A DNA stretch of 64,000 bases. Source: Macrostomum hystrix (taxonomy: Eukaryota > Platyhelminthes > Macrostomidae). The stretch is taken from the NCBI GenBank assembly GCA_950097015.1, contig CATNEN010000038.1, forward strand, positions 33,566,501 through 33,630,500, given 5' to 3'. The notes beneath the pieces are model-generated. The model saw only the letters and a list, made by a program, of their open reading frames with translations. It searched no databases and had not been told where the DNA came from. The translations under genes were made by a program, and so were the position numbers. Below, piece after piece: positions 57,201-64,000 of this stretch (position 1 is the stretch's first letter; every line of letters starts with the position of its first letter).

Positions 57201-60200
57201 TTAATCCCCGTCCTGCTCAATGATGATACCTGAAGCGTCCACAGGTTGTGTGACGATCTGGACTGTGTCCGCCTGCAACGGTGACTGCTCCAGGAGCTGG
57301 CGAAGTCTCAGCAGAGGGTCGTCGGCGTCTGCGTCGTTGTCGGCATGTCGCCCAGGCTCAATGCGAAGCAGGAACTCCATACCCGAAGCCCGAAATGATT
57401 AGTGAACAATTTTCAAAAGTATCTATATATATATTGAAATCTGTAGAGGTGTAAGTAGAAATCCGTAAGAAATATGAAGCGTTTATAGTACTGGTTCACA
57501 TTTTATCGGCTTTTTCTATAAAAAGCCGACACACTGACACACACAATCATATCACAATGGAATACGAATGAATAACACGCCGAAAATTTGATGTCTACTC
57601 CGAAACTTTACACGCCGAGTCTCGAATAACACGCTCTCTTAGGCTCTGCTATTGTGTAGGCTAGCTAGCGAGCTTCGGAGACATTCTAAACTTTTTAGAA
57701 AAACGCTTTTCTAAAGCCCTCGCAATTCCAAAAATAGTTTCTAAAAAACCAATAGACTTGATGTTAGCAAATTGTGCCATATCGCTGGGATTCGAACCCC
57801 AGACATCTCAATCTGAAGTCCGAAGAAGCCACTAGGCTACAATGCCTCCCAGCTTCTCATTCACTTAAGAGTTTAAATGAACAGTTTTGACTCATTTAAC
57901 GGTAGAAAGACAGGGGTATTTAAAAAACCAGAATTTTTCTACTTTTCTGGATCTCCAAAAAGATTTAACCAATTTCGCCACGAAAATTTACGCTCTATCC
58001 TAAAGTAAAAAACTTCCAGAGTCGTTAGACATCGGCATCGTCGAGATATTCATCAATTCTCGTCGGGGTGTCTGGTTGCGCACCCCTCAAAATAGGCATA
58101 TTTTTGATCATATAACCATGTCGGCTATTAAATTATATTTGATCATATTGTATTGAATGTGTTTTCATTATTTTATTATTGAACCAATTAGCATTCTCGA
58201 TAGTGATATACAGATTTTACACAGGGCAATGATAGTTGTCCTTGTCACCAGGGTATTCGATGAGAATAGCTAAACATGTGGAAGATGCTGACATATCGGA
58301 CGACTTTGAAAGTTAGTTGATCGACGTTCACGAAAATCAGTCATTCGGTTTGGGAGCTATCATGAAGTTGGCAGAGTGGGTATTTGAAATACCCCCGTGG
58401 TTTTCACCTTGGGGGACAAATAGTGTCGTCTTTCTAACTGTAAAAGGGGGTTTAACTGCTAGTCTATATGACTAAATATTGATGAATCATCATTTCTAGT
58501 GCGACGTTCGCATTGTGCAACCAAAGCCGCGCTCGCAGCAGCCGCAACAACTGCAGCAGCAGCGGCGTCAGCAGCTGCAACACTTTCAGCAGAGTAGCCA
58601 GCACCCCCATTTGTCTATGTTGAATGCTGGTCAAGCTTTTGCCATAGACAACTACCAGTCTGCAGCGAATTACGACTATGGCAACTCAGTTTCTGGGTAT
58701 GATCAACCACTGCCTGCCTATCATCAGTACTATCCTGAATCTGATTACATTAGTAGCCACCAGCAGCACTTAGACTACTACCACACGTACCACCAGCAGC
58801 AGCAACAGCAGCAACAGCAGCTGACAATAGACTACGCAACCTCGTCTTGGGCGCGGGAAAGTGAAATTAAGGGTGAGTGAAATGACTTTTTGGTTGCTAG
58901 AAGAATCAGAATGGGAGCGAATTGAATTAGAAGAGGTTAAAATATTAATTAAAAAGGTTCAGGCTTGGATTGTTTGAAATGGCACTGGACCTGACAGTTT
59001 TGATGTTTAAATTTGCACGGTAACTCGCCCAAGCGTGTGGCGTACATCACACTATAGCATTCGTCAAGTTCGAGAAGTTCGGACACTTGCAAACTACGAA
59101 AGTCGAATTCAATATATTTCATAGAAACAACTCGAGATGAGACAGGCAGAAGGTGTGAAAAAATTATTTCCGCATCGCGTCACTCGATTTCCGCCGCGAG
59201 TAGCTGAAGAAGGGATTAATGAGTTCTGAATTGGTGCGGTTCCCAGTGACAGGAGGGGCAATGATTTCCGCATCGTGTGACTCCATCTCATCTTGTCTCA
59301 TCTAGAGGATCTGCGACCATTGGGAGGACACGTAAAGCACCCATCCTCAGCAAGGTCTATTCAACGCGTTGTCCTGAAAATTTAATAAGCCACTGTCCTT
59401 CGATCGAGAAGACGAATAGGAAGATTCCATGGTGGAGAAATTTTCCTGCTTCGCTCGTTCAGCGCGTGCCTTTTCCAGGAAATCTGCAACTAACATTCCG
59501 AAATATTTTCTGATGAGAAAGAAGCCAATTTCGTAACCTCATGGGCACACAAATTAAACTTTCATGAGAAAATCAGAGATACTCGTGAGAAGAGGGTCAT
59601 TATGAATTTCTTTGTGACTAAGATCCACGATGCTTAACAATCTGTGTGTAACAGTCGGTGTGTGACAGTCGGTGTGTGACAGTCGGTGTGTGACAGTCGG
59701 TGTGTGACAGTCAGTGTGTGACAGTCGGTGTGTGACAGTCGGTGTGTGACAGTCGGTGTGTGACAGTCGGTGTGTGACAGTCGGTGTGTGACAGTCAGTA
59801 TGTGACAGTCGTATTCAAAGCCTTGTACCCAAACAGAAAGGACTTTTTTAGCATTTTAAGCAGCGCTGCCTTGATAAAAATAGTGTAAAATAATATTCAA
59901 AAGCAGGCATATCATCCTTGCTTTGAGCTCTGACTTTAAGATGAAAATTAAAAGTTTGAACAGTTTGAACAGTTTACCATTTCATTTTTATGTACTTTTA
60001 TGTAATTTATCATTTCTCGCAAAATCTAGATTTAAGCTCAGATATTGTGTACGCAAACAATATTAAGGTGTTCAGTCTACGACAGTCTCGCCAATGCTTG
60101 ACGACCAGCACACATCATCTATGACGTCATCCACACCGGCGATAACGTCACCAACTATGACGTCACCAGTGACGTCATCCATTCAAGAATTAATCGATCG

Positions 60201-60357
60201 TTCCCAGATGCGATCTCCTGTGCAGTTCTACGCCCCAGGGGAGACCAATTATTCCAAGTCGAAAATCACTCAGCGCAGTCGTCATCAGAGGCGAAGTCAG
60301 CATCAGGCAGGTCGTAGGCAAAGTGCAATGTTCTGGCAGCAGCAGCAGCAGCAGTAG
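54271..60357 (+). CDS. hnRNP A/B-D type RNA-binding protein with two RRMs and Q/Y-rich tail
   Basis: Six exons (54271-54425, 54538-54578, 54663-54946, 55060-55191, 58500-58872, 60068-60357) join with matching phases into 424 residues. RRM1 (about 52-130) has RNP2 KLFVGGLSW and RNP1 RGFGFVIF. RRM2 (about 137-205) has RNP2 KVFVGGLDP and RNP1 KAFIFVTY. The KRIDPKRAQP linker and layout match HNRNPD, HNRNPAB, HNRNPDL and insect Squid, which bind AU- or UG-rich RNA in splicing and mRNA transport. The C-terminal part is rich in Gln, Tyr and Ser (a prion-like domain), with two CAG-encoded glutamine runs, the second directly before the stop codon. The last exon is less certain: its acceptor (TATTAAG) is weak, though the frame stays open for 96 codons. 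Exact orthology cannot be set. Confidence 0.9.
57201..57380 (-). CDS. Possible 59-residue protein, antisense in the hnRNP intron
   Basis: The minus strand has an ATG-started frame of 59 residues, beginning MEFLLRIEPGRHADND and ending TQPVDASGIIIEQDGD. It is richer in GC than the surrounding intron and has acidic, leucine-rich composition (DDPLLRLRQLLEQSPLQ) like real protein. There is an in-frame stop shortly upstream, so it is not the tail of a longer exon unless spliced. No family recognised. It could be a small gene, a retrocopy fragment or chance. Confidence 0.35.
   Translation of the reverse strand: MEFLLRIEPGRHADNDADADDPLLRLRQLLEQSPLQADTVQIVTQPVDASGIIIEQDGD
57775..57862 (-). mobile_element. 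tRNA-like SINE head, family 4
   Basis: On the minus strand GGAGGCATTGTAGCCTAGTG (A-box-like), then TCTGGGGTTCGAATCCCAG (perfect B-box arm). The acceptor ends do not pair, so it is not a tRNA gene. No body copy seen elsewhere in the window. Confidence 0.55.
57898..58442 (+). mobile_element. Dispersed repeat family 3, most complete copy
   Basis: Ends resemble each other in inverted orientation (ACGGTAGAAAGACAG left, CGTCTTTCTAACTGT right). The right part carries the palindrome GGTATTTGAAATACC. The core CATCGGCATCGTCGAGATAT and GTTGTCCTTGTCACCAGGG are shared with 33180-33560. No coding capacity. Confidence 0.65.
59640..59815. repeat. 14-bp minisatellite in the last hnRNP intron
   Basis: About 12 units of CGGTGTGTGACAGT. 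Confidence 0.95.
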
Positions 60358-60730
60358 TAACTGTCGCAACAGAAGAACAAAATCAAAACCAGCAACAAGT
60401 TTAATTTGTGCAGACGTGCAGACGTGCAGCCCACTCATCACTCGAATTAAAAAAACTCAGAAAATCAAATTCGCTTTTGAAATTTTGTTCAGATAATTTA
60501 AAATTAGATAGGCTAATGCTATTAACAATGACGTATTCCAGTTGTTGTTATAAACATTGACATTAAAGTTTTGTATCGATGATAATATATATTACTCTTT
60601 TATCGTACTTCAAGTAGTATCTCGTAATTTTTACTTTTCGGTACATTTTTCAAATGTCAAAAACAAGATAACTCAGTAAAATTCTGATAATTGTTTTTAA
60701 TTTCACAAAAATCGTCGTTTCACAAATGTC
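60358..60730. other. hnRNP 3' flank
   Basis: AT-rich probable 3' untranslated region; no repeats. Confidence 0.45.
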
Positions 60731-60731
60731 A

Positions 60732-61955
60732 GTCTAACAACTGGGATCACAGTTGAACACGTCGAATCCCAATGTCAGTCTAACAACTGGGATCACAGTG
60801 GAACACGTCGAATCCCGAAGTCAGAGTCTAACAACTGGAGATCACAGTTGAACACGTCGAATCCCAATGTCTGACAACTGGAGATCACAATGGAACACGT
60901 CGAATCCCAATGTCTGTCTAACAACTGGGATCACAATGAAACACGTCGAATCCCAATGTCAGTCTAACCACTGGGGATCACAGTGGAACACGTCGAATCC
61001 CAATGTCGGTCTAACCACTGGGGATCACAGTGGAACACGTCGAATCCCAATGTCGGTCTAACCACTGGGGATCACAGTGGAACACGTCGAATCCCAATGT
61101 CAGTCTAACCACTGGGGATCACAGTGGAACACGTCGAATCCCAATGTCAGTCTAACAACTGGGTATCACAGTGGAACACGTCGAATCCCAATGTCAGTCT
61201 AACAACTGGGTATCACAGTGGAACACGTCGAATCCGAATGTCTGTCTAACCACTGGGTATCACAGTGGAACACGTCGAATCCCAATGTCAGAGTCTAACA
61301 ACTGGAGATCACAATGGAACACATCGAATCCCAATGTCTGTCTAACAACTGGAGATCACAGTTGAACACGTCGAATCCCAATGTCTGTCTAACAACTGGA
61401 GATCACAGTTGAACACGTCGAATCCCAATGTCTGACAACTGGAGATCACAATGGAACACGTCGAATCCCAATGTCTGTCTAACAACTGGGATCACAATGA
61501 AACACGTCGAATCCCAATGTCAGTCTAACAACTGGGGATCACAGTGGAACACGTCGAATCCCAATGTCAGTCTAACAACTGGGTATCACAGTGGAACACG
61601 TCGAATCCGAATGTCTGTCTAACCACTGGGGATCACAATGGAACACGTCGAATCCCAAAGTCAGAGTCTAACCACTGGGGATCACAGTGGAACACGTCGA
61701 ATCCGAATGTCTGTCTAACCACTGGGGATCACAATGGAACACGTCGAATCCCAAAGTCAGAGTCTAACCACTGGGGATCACAATGGAACACGTCGAATCC
61801 CAAAGTCAGAGTCTAACCACTGGGGATCACAATGGAACACGTCGAATCCCAATGTCTGTCTAACCACTGGGATCACAATGGAACACGTCGAATCCCAATG
61901 TCTGTCTAACCACTGGGATCACAATGGAACACGTCGAATCCCAATGTCTGTCTAT
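60732..61955. repeat. 44-47-bp intergenic minisatellite
   Basis: About 27 units of ACACGTCGAATCCCAATGTC plus TGTCTAACAACTGGGATCACAATGGA in two parts, with clear sub-blocks repeated as groups (60,840-60,960 resembles 61,430-61,540). Open frames here are repeat artefacts. Confidence 0.95.
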
Positions 61956-62764
61956 CAGCAGTGGATTATCTTTGTATTTGACAATTTTTGCCATACAAGA
62001 ACATATTTATGACTTATCGAAGCAATTTTCAATTGAAAATGTCTATCATTTCGCTACCCATGGCTACCTAAAGCTAGACATACCTCTAAAAAATGGTCGT
62101 ATTGATGTCTATTGGCCACAAAGTAAATTAGTGAAGTGAAGAGCTTTAGGAGTCTTCTTTGACAGCTAACCAGCCTCTAATTTAAAGGCGCTTTTCTGTC
62201 GTGTGTGAGAAAGGAATGCTACATGCGTGCATTTGTTGAGTCACAGTCTGCACTTAGAGTGTCCCACTCTTTTGATAGCTGGGCAAGCAAAAAACTGCCC
62301 ACATATTTTTTTCTGAAATTTTCTAAATAAGAAGAAAACCACACACATATTTCGCCTTTGGCAGCTATGGCCTGTACTAAAAGGCTAGGGTGAGTTTGGT
62401 GAGTGAATGAGGCAGAGAGAGAGAGAGAGCTGGACCCGGCCCCACAAAAAAGCTCTATTGAGTACGGAAATTTGGCCTTCTTGCCGCTAAAGAGCTGTGC
62501 TCTGGTCCCTAGTGACAAGAGTAGACGGTGCTGAGATATTGCAGGCTGCTCATTGTGATAGTGGGTAGAGAGAGGGGGAGTAGGGACAGGCCCTCTGACA
62601 AATGAAGAATGAGCACTGCAGTAAAGATCAGATTGGTTGAACTAACTGCCTCATCAGGTAAAAAAACTGATTTAAGCATAGGGTTGCATTGTATCGGGCC
62701 TTTTTGCACTCTAAGCTAGCTTTTAGAGATCTCAGGCGTTGTTGAGAAACTTGCCGATTCACGC
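61956..62764. other. Spacer and 5' flank of the HAD-like gene
   Basis: No gene recognised. Includes a short GA run near 62,413-62,428. Confidence 0.4.
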
Positions 62765-64000
62765 ATGTACGCCGAGTACAAACGGCGAGCTGCTGCGGTC
62801 GAAGTTCAACCGCTTAGCAACGGCTCCAGCCAGCTGCATTTTGAGCAGCAGCTCAGCACTGATGTCAAGCGTCAGCCCCGAGACAAGCGCCGAGAATCTC
62901 AGCCAGCGCTGCTGCACAATATCCCAACTAAGGGAAGGAAACTTGTGCTACACTTCGACGCCAGGAACACAATCTTTGTCGCGGACTTGTTCTCAAGGAT
63001 TACGGTGGAAATGGCGCTAAACACTTACATATCTGGTGTAGTGTGGGGTAAGTCCAGGATTGGGTTCTAGTTAACATCCTGGTTTGCGAAGAGCTTTAAA
63101 GTCTTGAAAGGGATTAGTGTGGCAGAGCGTTCAACTCTCGCACCAAGGTCCCTAGCTCGAATTCTTGACGTAGCTTTAAGTATTTGCGCCCATGGATAGT
63201 GGACATCGGTTGATGATTTAAAATCCAGGGTAGATGTACACACTTTTGTGCGTTTTTGGGATCAGCGGAATGGGAATGTACTACTACGATCCGGTCATAA
63301 GAGTGGTAATAAAAATATAATAATAATTAGTGCAGGAGTGCAGCAGGCAATGGCACATCATTTGGTGACACTAGACCCGCAGCCAGCGAGGAAGCAATTC
63401 TGCCCATTTCGCTGACTCCTGAGCACACAAGCACTCGGATACTGTAAGCAGGCATACGCTCACAAAGGTGTGTACATCTGCCATGACCTTTTCATGGTTA
63501 GGCAGTGTACACTTTCACTATATGCCTTGGAGGTTGGCAATCAAGGGCGTAAATTGCACGACAAACCCCACGAATTCTCTCCGCGGCTGCGCCCCAAATA
63601 AATGTGGCCTCGCCGGGAATTGAGCTCTGGGACATTGGTGCGAGTCGCAAACGCGTTAACCGCTCTGCCACCGACCCCCGGTATCAAGCTAGAAATAAAA
63701 CGGCACTATAAATTCAGGCGTCTCTGAAGCGGACGGCCACTGGAGATGCATCAGCGAGCAGCCGTCGGTTCATCCGCCGCATGCGGGCGTGACGTCGCTC
63801 TACAAGCTGTTCGAGAAGGATATTGTGCGCGTTCCCGAGGACAGGCAGCGGTTGCGCGAGACTCTGGGCAATTTCACTGAGCAGCCGCACGGCAGCAAAT
63901 TTCGATCCGTGTTCGACGTCAATTTGGCCAAGCTGCGCTGGCCCTACGACGAGATCGACGATAGGCTGACGGTGACGGGCAAGGACGGGTCGGCTTATCA
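62765..64000 (+). CDS. Uncharacterised HAD-like protein, 3' truncated by the window
   Basis: Two exons, 62765-63047 and 63718-64000 (to the window edge), join in phase 1 (G|GTAAGT ... TTCAG|GC). The first exon has a basic N-terminus and then GRKLVLHFDARNTIFVADLF, which fits the hydrophobic strand plus D-x3-T motif that opens HAD-superfamily folds, although the usual second aspartate is asparagine-like here (FDARNT). It continues ITVEMALNTYISGVVWG. Exon 2 carries conserved-looking VTSLYKLFEKDIVRVPEDRQ and LRETLGNFTEQPHGSKFRSV. I recall similar uncharacterised animal proteins with this N-terminal pattern, but know no function. The rest of the gene lies right of the window. The intron holds two opposed SINE copies. 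Confidence 0.75.
63110..63330 (+). mobile_element. SINE family 2, degraded plus-strand copy
   Basis: tRNA-like head GTGTGGCAGAGCGTTCAACT, then CTCGCACCAAGGTCCCTAG, and tail words GATGTACACACTTTTGTGCG and GGATCAGCGGAATGGG as in other family-2 copies. The middle is deleted or diverged. Confidence 0.6.
63355..63685 (-). mobile_element. tRNA-derived SINE, family 2, best copy
   Basis: On the minus strand the tRNA-like head GTGGCAGAGCGGTTAACGCG, TTTGCGACTCGCACCAATG and AGCTCAATTCCCGG (B-box), then the body to GGGCAGAATTGCTTCCTCG. It ends about 30 bases before exon 2 of the HAD-like gene. Confidence 0.8.

Larger units (their letters stand above)
55192..58499. other. hnRNP intron 4
   Basis: A 3.3-kb intron without a minisatellite. 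It holds a short minus-strand open frame (57201-57380), a tRNA-like SINE head (57775) and a dispersed family-3 element (57898-58442). The part from 55,450 to 57,150 shows no feature I can name. Confidence 0.6.

Noticed and set aside
57775-57862. A third tRNA gene
   Set aside because: A and B boxes are present but the acceptor ends do not pair and the anticodon arm is poor, so it is treated as a SINE head.
60867-62012. Several 64-92-residue frames with NTSNPNVCLTTG repeats
   Set aside because: They are different frames of the 44-47-bp array and have no independent support.

Overview
The window is animal nuclear DNA from a ciliated invertebrate whose lineage I cannot fix from sequence. Genes are split by GT-AG introns whose joins I could read phase by phase. 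The gene set is metazoan: Ro60, IFT20, PFDN6, a RING/NHL protein, GOSR2/membrin, SRP68, CCDC33, TBC1D15/17, an hnRNP, two tRNA-Thr genes and a mariner transposon. tRNA-derived SINEs and many short inverted-repeat elements fit a marine-invertebrate-like genome, but that is inference. Gene names come from recognising protein families, not from a search.

Layout. 0.0-4.4 kb: one exon of an FMN-dependent 2-hydroxyacid oxidase and the complete Ro60 gene, both minus strand. 4.4-9.9 kb: AT-rich intergenic DNA packed with mobile repeats, including a diverged duplicated segment, a fold-back element, a SINE and three copies of a small inverted-repeat element. 9.9-21.3 kb, plus strand: IFT20, two tandem paralogues of an unnamed short basic protein (possibly IER2/IER5-like), prefoldin subunit 6 and a six-exon RING/coiled-coil/NHL gene. 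22.3-24.2 kb: a decayed mariner with another insertion inside its transposase. 25.0-31.3 kb: GOSR2 (minus) head to head with a small unknown gene (plus), then SRP68 (minus). 32.1-41.8 kb: a ten-exon CCDC33 gene (plus), head to head with SRP68. 42-47.6 kb: three large tandem arrays around two opposed tRNA-Thr genes. 48.0-52.5 kb: TBC1D15/17 (minus). 54.3-60.4 kb: a two-RRM hnRNP (plus). 60.7-62.0 kb: another array. 62.8-64.0 kb: the start of a gene for an uncharacterised HAD-like protein.

The genes do not form one pathway. They are a mix of housekeeping (SRP68, PFDN6, GOSR2, TBC1D15, tRNAs), RNA quality control and processing (Ro60, hnRNP) and cilium-related (IFT20, CCDC33) functions. Two head-to-head pairs (GOSR2/small gene, 117 bp apart; SRP68/CCDC33, 748 bp apart) may share promoters.

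The most unusual property is that most introns, and several intergenic spacers, hold their own minisatellite, usually with a private unit of 14-58 bp. Arrays stop at exon edges and never enter the coding exons. Long open frames inside these arrays (for example 16.05-16.75, 37.2-38.3, 48.7-49.4 and 61-62 kb) are repeat artefacts, not genes.
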